The notes: a model not told the origin generated them from the letters alone. A DNA stretch of 64,000 nt from Mycolicibacterium psychrotolerans (GCF_010729305.1 NZ_AP022574.1:62001-126000), one strand, 5' to 3'; counted from the stretch's first letter, positions 23,887 to 33,072 are shown. Numbers and translations are program-made.

Positions 23887-26376
23887 ATGCACGACCGTCG
23901 TCGGGCAACGTGGGGGGCCATCGTCCGGCTGGCAGGTTGCTGCGTCCTTGCCGGGCTGCTCGCCGCCGCGGCGATGTTCCCGCTCGTCGGCGGCGCCGGA
24001 TCGGTGCTGATGCGCGTATCCGCTTCTGCCACAGAGGAATCCACGCAGCTGCTCGAGGGGGAGGCGCCGACGGTGTCCACCATGGTGGATGCGGCAGGCG
24101 CTCCGATCGCGTGGCTGTACGAGCAGCGCCGCTGGGTGGTGCCCAGCAATCGCATCGCCAATACCATGAAGCTGGCGATCATCTCGATCGAGGACAAGCG
24201 CTTCTCCGAACACAACGGCGTCGACTGGCAGGGCACCCTGACCGGCCTGACCGGCTATCTGCAGGGCGACGGCAACACCCGCGGCGGGTCGACCATCGAG
24301 CAGCAGTACGTCAAGAACTTCAACCTCCTGGTCACCGCGCAGACCGATGCCGAACGGCGCGCCGCGGTGGAGATCAGCCCGGCCCGCAAGCTGCGGGAGA
24401 TCCGGGCGGCCCTGGACATGGATGCCGCGCTGCCCAAAGCCGAGATCCTGGCCCGCTACCTCAACCTGGTGTCCTTCGGCAACGGCGCGTTCGGCGTTCA
24501 GGACGCTGCGCGCACGTACTTCGGCATCAACGCCGCGGACCTGAACTGGCAGCAGGCCGCCCTGCTGGCCGGGATGGTGCGCTCCCCCAGCGCCCTGGAT
24601 CCCTATACCCACCCCGAAGCCGCGCTGGAGCGGCGCAACGTCGTGCTCAACACGATGATCGCGAACCTGCCCGACCAGGCCGAAGAGCTCCGCCTCGCCA
24701 AGGCTCAGCCGCTCGGGGTGCTGCCGCAGCCCGACCCGCTGCCGCAGGGCTGCATCGCCGCCGGCAACCGCGCGTTCTTCTGTGAGTACGCGCTGCAATA
24801 CCTGGCCCGGGCGGGCCTGAGCAAGGAGGACGTGGCCCGCAACGGCTACCTGATCCGCACCACGTTGGACCCCACGGTCCAGGACAGCGTCAAGAACGCC
24901 ATCGACAAGCTCGCCGATCCCACCGCCGACGGCGTCGCCAGCGTGATGAGCGTGATCCGGCCCGGCAAGGACGCCCACCACATCGTCGCGATGGCCGGCA
25001 ACCGCACCTACGGCCTCGATCTGAACGCCCGCCAGACCGTGCAGCCACAACCCTTCTCCCTCGTCGGGGACGGCGCGGGGTCGATCTTCAAGATCTTCAC
25101 CACGGCCGCGGCGCTGGAGATGGGGTTGGGCATCAACGCCACCCTCGACGTCCCGCAGACGTTCCGGGGCACCGGCCTTGGCGACAGCAGCGAGCCGGGC
25201 TGTCCACCGAAGACGTGGTGTGTGAAGAACGCCTCCAACTACTCCGGGCAGATGAACGTCACCGACGCGCTGGCCAAGTCGCCCAACACGGCGTTCGCGA
25301 AACTGATCTCCCAGATCGGTGTTCCCCGCGCGGTGGACATGGCGGTCCGGCTCGGGCTGCGTTCCTACGCCGAGCCCGGCACCGCCCGCGCGTACGACCC
25401 CGAGAGCAACGAGAGCCTCGCCGACTGGGTCAAGCGGCAGAACCTGGGCTCGTTTACGCTCGGACCCCTCGAACTCAACGCGCTCGAGTTGTCGAACGTG
25501 GCGGCGACGCTCGCCTCGGGCGGCATGTGGTGCCCGCCGAACCCGATCGAGAAGGTCCTCGACCTCAGCGGCAACGAGGTTCCTCTGGCGACGGCGCCCT
25601 GCGAGCAGGTGGTGCCGGAGGGGCTGGCGAACACCATGGCCAATGCGCTGGGCAAGGACCACACCAGCGGAACCGCCGCCGGCGCCGCGGGGTCGGCCGG
25701 CTGGGACCTGCCCATGTCCGGCAAGACCGGCACCACCGAGTCGCACCGGTCCTCGGCGTTCCTGGGCTTCACCAATCAATACGCCGCCGCCAACTACGTC
25801 TTCGACGACTCCCCGAGCCCGTCGGGTCTGTGTACGTCGCCGCTGCGCAAGTGCAGCAGCGGAAACCTGTACGGCGGAACCGAACCGGCCCGCACGTGGT
25901 TCGCGGCGATGACGCCGATCGCGGACTACTTCGGCCCCGTGTCGATGCCGCCCACCGATCCGCGCTACGTCGACGGCGGGTCCGGCAGCGAGGTGCCCAG
26001 CGTGACGGGGCTGAAGCTGGACGCGGCGCGAAAGAAGTTGACGGACGCCGGTTTCCAGGTCGCCCCGGACCCGACGCCGGTGAGCAGCTACTCCTCGAGG
26101 GGAACGGTCGTCGGCACCACTCCGCGCGGCAGGACGATCCCCGGGTCGATCATCACGATCAACACCAGCAGCGGTGTCGCCCCGGCGCCGGTGTACCAGC
26201 CGCCCGCCCCGAGCGCGCCCTCGGCTCCGCCACCGCCCGACGCGCCGCCGCCACCACCGCCGCCGCCGCCGAACGTCATCGAGATTCCCGGGCTTCCGCC
26301 GATCGTGCTGCCGTGGGCGGCTCCGCCCCCACCCCTGCCACCGCCACCGCCCCCGCCGCCGCCACCACCGGCGTGA
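23887..26376 (+). CDS. Class A penicillin-binding protein with PASTA domain
   Basis: 829 residues. A membrane anchor at about 13-38 is followed by a GT51 transglycosylase (EDKRFSEHNGVDW, GGSTIEQQYVKN, about 95-260) and a transpeptidase: GSIFK (S-x-x-K) near 400, SPN near 465, and KTGT near 617. A PASTA domain (VPSVTGLKLDAARKKLTDAG) follows at about 703-765, then a long proline/alanine tail ending in poly-proline. It builds and cross-links peptidoglycan. Architecture fits PonA2-type mycobacterial PBPs, but the surroundings differ from the standard ponA2 locus, so no symbol is given; the PonA3 class is also possible. Confidence 0.92.
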   Translation: MHDRRRATWGAIVRLAGCCVLAGLLAAAAMFPLVGGAGSVLMRVSASATEESTQLLEGEAPTVSTMVDAAGAPIAWLYEQRRWVVPSNRIANTMKLAIISIEDKRFSEHNGVDWQGTLTGLTGYLQGDGNTRGGSTIEQQYVKNFNLLVTAQTDAERRAAVEISPARKLREIRAALDMDAALPKAEILARYLNLVSFGNGAFGVQDAARTYFGINAADLNWQQAALLAGMVRSPSALDPYTHPEAALERRNVVLNTMIANLPDQAEELRLAKAQPLGVLPQPDPLPQGCIAAGNRAFFCEYALQYLARAGLSKEDVARNGYLIRTTLDPTVQDSVKNAIDKLADPTADGVASVMSVIRPGKDAHHIVAMAGNRTYGLDLNARQTVQPQPFSLVGDGAGSIFKIFTTAAALEMGLGINATLDVPQTFRGTGLGDSSEPGCPPKTWCVKNASNYSGQMNVTDALAKSPNTAFAKLISQIGVPRAVDMAVRLGLRSYAEPGTARAYDPESNESLADWVKRQNLGSFTLGPLELNALELSNVAATLASGGMWCPPNPIEKVLDLSGNEVPLATAPCEQVVPEGLANTMANALGKDHTSGTAAGAAGSAGWDLPMSGKTGTTESHRSSAFLGFTNQYAAANYVFDDSPSPSGLCTSPLRKCSSGNLYGGTEPARTWFAAMTPIADYFGPVSMPPTDPRYVDGGSGSEVPSVTGLKLDAARKKLTDAGFQVAPDPTPVSSYSSRGTVVGTTPRGRTIPGSIITINTSSGVAPAPVYQPPAPSAPSAPPPPDAPPPPPPPPPNVIEIPGLPPIVLPWAAPPPPLPPPPPPPPPPPA

Positions 26377-26393
26377 AGCCGGCGTGATCTGTG

Positions 26394-26423
26394 TTGACAC
26401 GCACCCGGCTTGCAGCGTGTACT
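26394..26423 (+). promoter_or_regulatory. Sigma-70-like promoter
   Basis: TTGACA at 26394-26399, 18 bases, then TGTACT at 26418-26423, 31 bases before the small ORF at 26454. A perfect -35 is unusual for mycobacteria; the -10 is only partly consensus. Confidence 0.45.
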
Positions 26424-26453
26424 GAATTCCCTCCCAGCAGATTCGAGATCACC

Positions 26454-26681
26454 ATGTTCTCCGCCATCGAGTCCCGGCTGCTCGCTCTCCTCGAATCCGT
26501 GGCCAAGGCCTCACGCCAATTGCTGACCGGCATTCGTTCCTCCACGAGCCGGGCAGCCGACTCCCGGCGCGATGCCACGCACCTCCGTGACCAGGCAGCG
26601 TCCGTCGACCGCGGCCGTGACACCAAGCTCGAACACCAGGCCCGCGCCGACGGCGCCCCGCGCGCGAAGACGGCCGAGTGA
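26454..26681 (+). CDS. Small highly charged protein of unknown function
   Basis: 75 residues from ATG 26454; the frame is open for 21 codons more upstream but promoter and length favour this start. An amphipathic N-terminus (FSAIESRLLALLESVAKAS) is followed by an Arg/Asp/Ala-rich, probably disordered tail. The stop TGA overlaps the GTG start of the next gene, so it is translated with it. No family recognised; it could be a membrane-associated helper, or a mis-called leader. Confidence 0.5.
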   Translation: MFSAIESRLLALLESVAKASRQLLTGIRSSTSRAADSRRDATHLRDQAASVDRGRDTKLEHQARADGAPRAKTAE

Positions 26682-27847
26682 CCCCACGCACCGACGCCCC
26701 GGCGCTGTCGCTGGGGGTTCTCGCCACCTCGCGCAAACCCGACGAACGTCGGCTGCCCATCCACCCGGACCATTTCGCCCGGATCGACCCGTCGATCCGG
26801 GACCGCATCTTCGTCGAACACGGATACGGTGCCCACTTCGGCGCCACCGACGAAGCGCTCACCGACCTGGTGGGCGGCATCCGCACCCGCGCGGAACTGA
26901 TCGCCGACTGCGACGTCATCCTGCTGCCGAAGGTGGAAGCAGAGGACCTGGCCGAATTCCGTGAGGGACAGGTCGTCTGGGGCTGGCCACACCTCGTCCA
27001 GAACCCTGACGTGACGCAAGCCGCCATCGACCGGCGGCTGACGATGATCGCCTTCGAATCGATGAACCACTGGAACGCCGACGGCAGCTTCGCGTTACAC
27101 GTCTTCCACAAGAACAACGAGCTCGCCGGGTACTGCTCGGTGCTGCACGCCCTTGCGCTCATCGGCGTCACCGGGGACTACGGCCGGCGGCTGAGCGCAG
27201 CGGTCATCGGATTCGGTGCAACCGCGCGCGGAGCGGTCACCGCGTTGAACGCACACGGCGTCGACGAGGTCCGCGTGCTGACCAACCGCGACGTCGCCGC
27301 GGTCGCCGCGCCGATCCCCTCCACCCAGATCATCCAGATGGGCCACGACGACGGGGATCCGCCCGAGGCGACGTGGGTCGACACGCCCGACGCCGGCGTG
27401 ATCCCTGTCGCCCAACTGCTCGCCGACCACGACATCGCCGTCAACTGCGTGCTGCAGAATCCGGCCAACCCGTTGATCTTCGCCTCCGCGGGCGACCTCG
27501 CCGCGTTCACACCCGGCAGCCTGATCGTCGACGTGTCCTGCGATGCCGGCATGGGTTTCAGCTGGGCGCAGCCGACGTCATTCGCCGACCCGATTCGACT
27601 GCTGCGCAACGGCGTCCACTACTACGCGGTCGACCACAGCCCGTCCTACCTGTTCAACTCGGCGACGTGGGAGATCAGCGAGGCGCTGCTTCCGCATCTG
27701 GAGACGGTCCTACGCGGCCCTGCGGCGTGGCAGGACAGCCCGATCGTGCAGCGAGCCGTCGAGATGCGCGACGGCGTCGTGCTCAACGACGAGATCCTGT
27801 CGTTTCAGAAGCGCGGCGCCGCCTACCCGCACGCACGCGCCGGCTAG
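26678..27847 (+). CDS. N5-(carboxyethyl)ornithine synthase / alanine dehydrogenase-like
   Basis: 389 residues from GTG 26678 in an overlapping start-stop with the small gene before it. N-terminal block SLGVLATSRKPDERRLPIHP resembles AlaDh/PNT enzymes; a Rossmann site follows (SAAVIGFGATARGAV, about 175-190). The middle part HVFHKNNELAGYCSVLHAL and DVSCDAGMGFSWAQPTSF are conserved in N5-(carboxyethyl)ornithine synthases, which condense pyruvate with ornithine or lysine using NADPH. Alanine dehydrogenase is the alternative. The 3' end overlaps the convergent desaturase by 3 bases. Confidence 0.8.
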   Translation: MTPRTDAPALSLGVLATSRKPDERRLPIHPDHFARIDPSIRDRIFVEHGYGAHFGATDEALTDLVGGIRTRAELIADCDVILLPKVEAEDLAEFREGQVVWGWPHLVQNPDVTQAAIDRRLTMIAFESMNHWNADGSFALHVFHKNNELAGYCSVLHALALIGVTGDYGRRLSAAVIGFGATARGAVTALNAHGVDEVRVLTNRDVAAVAAPIPSTQIIQMGHDDGDPPEATWVDTPDAGVIPVAQLLADHDIAVNCVLQNPANPLIFASAGDLAAFTPGSLIVDVSCDAGMGFSWAQPTSFADPIRLLRNGVHYYAVDHSPSYLFNSATWEISEALLPHLETVLRGPAAWQDSPIVQRAVEMRDGVVLNDEILSFQKRGAAYPHARAG

Positions 27848-28902
27848 GCCGCGTTCGGCAGCGCCAGCCGGTGGATCATCCGCAGCGTCGAACCGTATTG
27901 ATGCGCAAGAGATCCCGTCAGGTACGGCAGGTCGTACTTCTCGCACAGCGGCCGCACCCGGTGAGCGATCTCGGCCAGCCGATTACTCGGCAGGTCGGGG
28001 AACAGGTGGTGCTCGATCTGGTAACAGAGGTTTCCGCTGGCAAACCCCAGGAACCGGCCGGCGCGGAAGTTCGCCGCACCGAGCATCTGCCGCAGATACC
28101 ACTCCGCGCGGGTCTCGCTGTCGAGGATGTCGGCGGTGAACTTCTGCGTTCCGTCCGGGAAGTGGCCGCAGAAGATCACCACGTACGCCCACAGGTTACG
28201 GAGCAGGTTGGCGATCGCGTTCGCACCCACGGTGCGGCGCCACCGCCGCAGGCTGAGCGCCGGCCACACCAGGTAGTCCTTGGCGCCCTGCCGGATGATC
28301 TTGCGCACCAACGCTTTGGTCTGCGCTACCCACTCCGAACGCGGACGTCGCAGGTCGACGCCGTGCAGGGCGATACCCCACTCGAAGGTCAAAGCCAGGA
28401 ACAGATTCTGTAGCGGTTGCAGCAGATGCTTCTTCTGCCACGGTTGCTCCGGTGTCACCCGCATGACCCCGAAGCCCAGATCGTCGTCCTCCCCCAGCAC
28501 GTTGCTGAACACGTGATGGCGGTAGTTGTGCGACGCCTTCCACTGCGCCGACACCGCGGCCATGTCCCATTCCCATGTGGTCGAATGGATCTCCGGATCG
28601 TTCATCCAGTCCCACTGACCGTGCGACACGTTGTGGCCGATTTCCATGTTCTCGACGCTCTTGGCGAACCCGAGCGCCGCGGTTCCCGCCGCCCAGCCGG
28701 CCTTCGACCGCGACACCGCGATCAGCAGCCGGGCCGCCACGTCGAGCGAGCGCTGGAACACGATGGTCCGCCGGATGTAGGCCGCGTCGCGGGCACCCAG
28801 GGACTCTTCGATGTCGGTCCTGATGGCGTCGAGTTCGTCGCCGAGGCTTTCGATGTCGTGAGCGGACAGGTGGGTGTACGCGGCAATGTCCGTGATGGCG
28901 AT
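27844..28902 (-). CDS. Fatty acid desaturase A with non-standard start
   Basis: Three histidine boxes are intact: NVSHGQWDWMND, HNYRHHVFSN and QIEHHLFPDLPS, typical of integral-membrane acyl-lipid desaturases (di-iron, delta-6/delta-9 type). The first standard start is GTG 28761, giving 305 residues, but 47-48 codons of conserved sequence lie upstream and continue the frame: AITDIAAYTHLSAHDIESLG and ESLGARDAAYIRRTI, which match the N-terminus of the second desaturase in this window (residues 2-49). At the position of that paralogue's GTG there is ATC (28902). A stop lies further upstream and no ATG/GTG/TTG is available, so translation presumably begins at ATC or the gene is newly truncated. 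It would add one double bond to stearoyl/palmitoyl chains; needs ferredoxin partners not seen here. Confidence 0.82.
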   Translation of the reverse strand: MAITDIAAYTHLSAHDIESLGDELDAIRTDIEESLGARDAAYIRRTIVFQRSLDVAARLLIAVSRSKAGWAAGTAALGFAKSVENMEIGHNVSHGQWDWMNDPEIHSTTWEWDMAAVSAQWKASHNYRHHVFSNVLGEDDDLGFGVMRVTPEQPWQKKHLLQPLQNLFLALTFEWGIALHGVDLRRPRSEWVAQTKALVRKIIRQGAKDYLVWPALSLRRWRRTVGANAIANLLRNLWAYVVIFCGHFPDGTQKFTADILDSETRAEWYLRQMLGAANFRAGRFLGFASGNLCYQIEHHLFPDLPSNRLAEIAHRVRPLCEKYDLPYLTGSLAHQYGSTLRMIHRLALPNAA

Positions 28903-29001
28903 GATGTGTCCTCGATTGGTCCGGCCGATGACGTACAGCCGTACCGGTCAACAAGATCCGGAGCCGGCGGTGCCCGAGAGCCAACGCGCCGGCATGTGCC
29001 T

Positions 29002-29403
29002 CTACTCTACGCGCCCGCCGAGATGCTCCGGCCCGGACGGGTGACGGATCGACTTCCCGCTGAGCCGGCGGTTGTGCATCGGCTCCCGCATCACCTTCTG
29101 ATGCTCGAGCTGGCGGATCAGCTCGTGCTTGGCGTCGGTCAGCGCACGGTCGAGGTCCGCCTCCATCGCGACCGCGATGACCGGAGGCAGGCCGGGCAGC
29201 ACGGTTCGCAGGGTGACCCGCTGTTCCCGGCGGCCACGGTCCTGCAGCGTCACCTCCACGCTCACCGCGTCCGGGTCCCACCTTCCCAGGTGCGGCTGCA
29301 ACGTCGCCAGGGATTCCCGCACGTGCGGCCACTCCCGGGCGGCGAAGCCCGCGCCGACGTGGATGACGAACTCGCCGTGGTCGTTTCGACGTCTTGCGTT
29401 CAT
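29002..29403 (-). CDS. HPF/RaiA-type ribosome hibernation factor
   Basis: 133 residues, last gene of the GT4 operon; its ATG overlaps the stop of the GH130 gene by 4 bases. Resembles the HPF/RaiA (S30AE) fold: VIHVGAGFAAREWPHVRESL, then VSVEVTLQDRGRREQRVTLRTVLPG and a second part with EADLDRALTDAKHELIRQLE. Such factors bind the 30S subunit and make idle ribosomes in stationary phase. It is short compared with the long mycobacterial HPF, lacking a typical C-terminal dimerisation domain, and the similarity is only moderate. Its coupling to glycan genes implies joint expression during starvation or hypoxia. Confidence 0.65.
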   Translation of the reverse strand: MNARRRNDHGEFVIHVGAGFAAREWPHVRESLATLQPHLGRWDPDAVSVEVTLQDRGRREQRVTLRTVLPGLPPVIAVAMEADLDRALTDAKHELIRQLEHQKVMREPMHNRRLSGKSIRHPSGPEHLGGRVE

Positions 29404-30881
29404 CGTTCCCTCATTTCCTCCAGCAGGTCCTGCAGTGGCACGGTCGCCAAGCCGATCGCGGAGTCACAGATGCCGTACGGCAGCACCAGCGTGCCGGCGT
29501 GTACGAGCGCTCCGCAGGAGTACACGACGTTGGGAACGTAGCCGTTGCGCTCGTCCTCGGCGGGGCTCAGCAGCGGCCGCCGCAGCCGGCCGATCATCTG
29601 CGTCGGATCGTTCAGGTCGAGCAGGATCGCGCCGATGCTGTAGGTGCGCATCGGTCCGACGCCGTGGGTGAGCACCAGCCAGCCCGCCTCGGTTTCGATG
29701 GGGGGACCGCAGTTTCCGAGTTGCACCGTCTCCCAGGTCTCGATCGGCTGCTGGCACGGCGACGCCGACGCCCACACCGCGGGATGGTCGGCGAAGGCGA
29801 CGGTGTTGGTCTCGCGGTCCGATCTCGACATGGCGGCGAACCGGCCGTTGATCCGACGGGGAAACAGCGCCAGGCCTTTGTTCGCGGCGGCGCGCCCCAC
29901 CAGGGGGCCCGAGGTGAATGTCTGGAAGTCCGCTGTCTGGAGCAGCTGCTGGCTGATCTCCGACCCGCTGTAGGCGGTGTAGGTGGCGTAGTAGGTGGCC
30001 TCACCGTCGTCGTCGAAGAACCGGACGAAGCGGGCGTCCTCCATGCCGACGCTCTCGGCCTCGACGGTCGGCCACAGCACTCGCTCCGGAAGCGCTGTTG
30101 CGCTGTCGAATTCGATACCATACGAGCGCTCGGCGATGTCACGGACGGTGCCGATCGTCTTCTCGGCGTGTCCGCGGGTGCTCAGGTGTGCCCGCAGGCT
30201 GTCGAGCCGCTCGTCGAGGTCTGCTCGGGTGAACAGCTCGCCCAGTGTGGCGAAGATGTAGTCCGATGCCTCGCCCGCGCGTCCCCGCCTGCCCAGTTCC
30301 GCGCGGAAGACGGCCGCGTCCAGCAAGGCCTGTTCCACGCGTCCGGTGGAGGCGAAGGGGGCGGGCACGTCGACGGTGGCCACCCCCGCCGCGTCGACGA
30401 GGCCTGTCCGGAACCCGATCGAGGAACGATGCCCTTCCCCGATGGCCCGCACGCTCATCACGAACCGAAGGCTTCCCGCGGGTGTGCCTGCCTGATCGGG
30501 GTGGGCGACGATGCTCGGGTTGCACAACGCCGCCCCCTCGATCGCGTATTCGTTCGTGAACGTCGCGCCCAGCAACATCATTCGCGACTCGGTGAGTCGT
30601 CGGTCGGGGTCGAGGCGGTCGGCGAGCTCGTCGGCATGCCGACCGAACGTGGCGTGCAGATCCCGGTGCCGGCCCGCGAAGCGCGTGGCGATGTCGTGCA
30701 GGGCGTCGCGAACTTCGTCGTCGGACAGGGCGAGGATGCGCTGCAGCACCTGGTTCGCGCGTGACTCCTGCAGCTCGAAGCCTTCAAGTCCCGGCACGAA
30801 CAGCCGGGTGATGACCCGGCGCGAATCGGCCGCGAGGCGTTGCGGGCTACGGGTGGCCAGCCCCGCCCGCGTCGACGTCAT
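29400..30881 (-). CDS. GH130-family glycosidase/phosphorylase
   Basis: 493 residues from ATG 30881. The family signature GMEDARFVRFFDDDG (about 275-290) and PTVEAESVGMEDAR are characteristic of GH130 enzymes, which phosphorolyse or hydrolyse beta-mannosides and related sugars; KGLALFPRRINGRFAAMSR and CGALVHAGTLVLPYGICD complete the core. Both neighbours overlap by 4 bases (ATGA), so it is the third gene of a strictly coupled operon of glycosyltransferase, six-hairpin-type protein, GH130 and HPF. A role in making or recycling a mannose-type glycan is inferred; substrate not known. Confidence 0.85.
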   Translation of the reverse strand: MTSTRAGLATRSPQRLAADSRRVITRLFVPGLEGFELQESRANQVLQRILALSDDEVRDALHDIATRFAGRHRDLHATFGRHADELADRLDPDRRLTESRMMLLGATFTNEYAIEGAALCNPSIVAHPDQAGTPAGSLRFVMSVRAIGEGHRSSIGFRTGLVDAAGVATVDVPAPFASTGRVEQALLDAAVFRAELGRRGRAGEASDYIFATLGELFTRADLDERLDSLRAHLSTRGHAEKTIGTVRDIAERSYGIEFDSATALPERVLWPTVEAESVGMEDARFVRFFDDDGEATYYATYTAYSGSEISQQLLQTADFQTFTSGPLVGRAAANKGLALFPRRINGRFAAMSRSDRETNTVAFADHPAVWASASPCQQPIETWETVQLGNCGPPIETEAGWLVLTHGVGPMRTYSIGAILLDLNDPTQMIGRLRRPLLSPAEDERNGYVPNVVYSCGALVHAGTLVLPYGICDSAIGLATVPLQDLLEEMRER

Positions 30882-31894
30882 TGTCGGACAGGCGAGTAGC
30901 GCCGCGCCTGCTGCATCGTCGACAGCGCCGCCAGGGTGGACTCGGCGCCCTGGTTCAGGTTCACCCGGTCGGCGTGCAGACCGTCGTAGCCTCCGCCGGT
31001 GCCGGAATCCCACATGGGAAGCCCCAGGTCGTTGTCTCCGCCGAACCACCCGGCCGCCATCCGCAGACCCTCGAGCCAGGCCGGCCGCGCGTCGGCGGCC
31101 GCCGCCCGGGCGCACGCATCGGCCAGGCTGGCCACCTCGATCGGCTGCTGGTCGAATCCGGGACCGAGGTCGCTGGGGCCTCGCCCGGTGACCGGCGTCG
31201 GCGACAGATGACCGTCCCTCGTCTCGAGGTCGAGCAGCCAGTCCAGCAGGTCCAGACCGCGGTCCAGCAGCGCCGCATCGTCGAGCGCAACGCCCGCGGC
31301 GATCATCGCCTCGGCGAGCACCGCATTGGCATACTCCAGACGTGGCTCAGGCCAAGGCCATTCGGGATCCGGTGCGGTATCCGGGAGGGTGGCCACATAG
31401 CCGGTCAGAAGTTCGCGCGCTGCAGTGTGCCCGGGCGCGACGCTGAGGAGTTCGGCGGCGCCGATCGCGGCGAACGCCCTCGCCCGCGGATGGGGTGACC
31501 GGGTCTGGGCAGCGCGCTCGAACTGCACGGTGGCGAGCCGGCGCACGAGGCCGACCTCGCTGTGCGCGGCGGCGGTGCCCAGGGCCCACACCATCCGGCC
31601 CCAGTGGTCTTCGGTGCTCGGGAGATCTTGCCAGCGTCCCGCGCTGTCCATGCGGTTGCGGCACCGGCCATCATAGGACTGGGCGTCGTTGAGGAAGGTC
31701 AGCGCCTTGCCGGCCAGTCCGTTCACCGGACCGGCCGCCCCCGGCTCCCGGGTGGCGACGATGAGCACCCTGGCCATGTCATCGACGCAGTACCCGTGCT
31801 CGCGGCGCGGTTCGGTCAGCAGCGCGTGTTCGAAGGTGGCGCGGTGGTCGGTCAGGTGCAGTAGATGCGTGAACACCGGCAGGGGCCCGCTCAT
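30878..31894 (-). CDS. Six-hairpin-type glycosyl hydrolase-like protein
   Basis: 338 residues from ATG 31894 (overlap of 4 bases with the upstream GT4 stop). Helix-rich with motifs such as HGYCVDDMARVLIVA, YDGRCRNRMDSAGRWQD, TEDHWGRMVWALG and WDSGTGGGYDGLHADRVN, in the style of six-hairpin (alpha/alpha)6 glycosidases/epimerases. Genes of this type are commonly fused or adjacent to a GT4 glycosyltransferase. Catalytic residues could include the aspartates and glutamates in the first and last motifs. Exact reaction not known. Confidence 0.65.
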   Translation of the reverse strand: MSGPLPVFTHLLHLTDHRATFEHALLTEPRREHGYCVDDMARVLIVATREPGAAGPVNGLAGKALTFLNDAQSYDGRCRNRMDSAGRWQDLPSTEDHWGRMVWALGTAAAHSEVGLVRRLATVQFERAAQTRSPHPRARAFAAIGAAELLSVAPGHTAARELLTGYVATLPDTAPDPEWPWPEPRLEYANAVLAEAMIAAGVALDDAALLDRGLDLLDWLLDLETRDGHLSPTPVTGRGPSDLGPGFDQQPIEVASLADACARAAAADARPAWLEGLRMAAGWFGGDNDLGLPMWDSGTGGGYDGLHADRVNLNQGAESTLAALSTMQQARRYSPVRQ

Positions 31895-33072
31895 GCGGAC
31901 GCCACCTTCGCGGCGACGAGGTCGCCTGCCAGGCGCAGGTACGACCCCGCCACCACGGGCCACGCCATCGAGGGGGCCAGCTCTCGGGCTTCGGAGGCCA
32001 TGGTGCCCGCGACGCGGGGATCGGTGAGCAGCCGGCGCAGGGCGCGCACCAGCGCGTCGGGATCGTCGTGAGGGACCAGGGTGCCCGCACCGTTGCCGAG
32101 CAGTTCGACCGCGTGCGGGAACGCGGTGGCCACGATCGGTCGCCCGCTGGCGATCGAGTCGACGAGCACACCGGAAGTGACCTGCTCCTTCGAGTCGTAC
32201 GGCAGCACGACGACGGAGGCGGTCTGCATCAGCGCTGTCAGCGCCGTCGGCGTGCGGTAGGCGGCGTCGAAAGACACCGAGTCCTCGATACCCAGTCGTT
32301 TGGCCTGTGCGACAAGGCTTTCTCGATAGATATCGCCCTGGAAAGCGAGCACTTTCGGGTGCGTGCGGCCTGCGATGAGATACCGCGGCCGTTGTGCGAG
32401 GTCGCGCAGCGAGGCCATCGCGTCGATGACCCGCTCGATGCCCTTGCCCGGGCCCAACAGGCCCCAGGACAGGATGATCGGCCGGCCCGAACGCTTGAGC
32501 GCCTGCACCGCGGGCAATGCCGCGCCGTGCGGGATGACGCTGATCTTGCGGCGGTCGACGGCGAACCCGGCGCGCAACCGCGTGCGCGCGGTCTCCGACA
32601 TCACGACCACCCGGTCGGCGCGCGCCACGACCTCCTCGAGGACGGAACGTTGATGCGGCGTAGGACTTTTCAACACCGTGTGCACGATGACGATCGAAGG
32701 CACCGTCAGGCCCTTCATGACCTCGAGGACTTCGTCGCCGTCGGCACCGCCGTAGATACCGTACTCGTGCTGGATGATCGCGACGTCTCTGCGATTGAGC
32801 CATTCTGAGGCGTCCGCGAGGGACGCGGCGGAGCCGTTGACGAGTTCGCCGACGACATCGGGACGGACCGATCGGGTCCCGTCATAGATGCGCACGACGT
32901 TGACGTCGGCGCCCCGCGCGGACAGACCGTCTGCCAGGGCAGCGCTGAACGTCGCCAGCCCGCAGACGGTCGGCGCGTACGTGCTCAGGATGCCGATGCG
33001 CGGCAGCGGGCGGAAGCCGCCGCGCAGACCGACAGGAGCGAGCAATGGATTGACTGATGATGGTGCATTCAC
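31891..33072 (-). CDS. GT4-family glycosyltransferase A
   Basis: 393 residues. GT-B fold: N-terminal GILSTYAPTVCGLATFSAAL, middle VVIPHGAALP-type hinge, C-terminal nucleotide-sugar block ILSWGLLGPGKGIERVIDAM, VVLPYDSKEQVTSGVLVDSI and PIVATAFPHAVELL. The canonical EX7E pair is partly changed (a D near VDS). First gene of the overlapping operon with the six-hairpin, GH130 and HPF genes, suggesting synthesis and turnover of one glycan. A paralogue lies at 50496-51686. Start ATG 33072; the 138-base gap upstream holds the promoter but I see no clear box. Confidence 0.85.
   Translation of the reverse strand: MNAPSSVNPLLAPVGLRGGFRPLPRIGILSTYAPTVCGLATFSAALADGLSARGADVNVVRIYDGTRSVRPDVVGELVNGSAASLADASEWLNRRDVAIIQHEYGIYGGADGDEVLEVMKGLTVPSIVIVHTVLKSPTPHQRSVLEEVVARADRVVVMSETARTRLRAGFAVDRRKISVIPHGAALPAVQALKRSGRPIILSWGLLGPGKGIERVIDAMASLRDLAQRPRYLIAGRTHPKVLAFQGDIYRESLVAQAKRLGIEDSVSFDAAYRTPTALTALMQTASVVVLPYDSKEQVTSGVLVDSIASGRPIVATAFPHAVELLGNGAGTLVPHDDPDALVRALRRLLTDPRVAGTMASEARELAPSMAWPVVAGSYLRLAGDLVAAKVASA

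Noticed and set aside
26178..26376. Proline-rich tail of PBP read as a repeat or CRISPR-like array
   Set aside because: It is a coding poly-proline run with irregular CCG/CCA/CCC codons and no spacers.
23842..26400. 852-codon open frame on the minus strand opposite the PBP gene
   Set aside because: Opposite a gene with full PBP motifs; its translation is Arg/Gly-rich noise.
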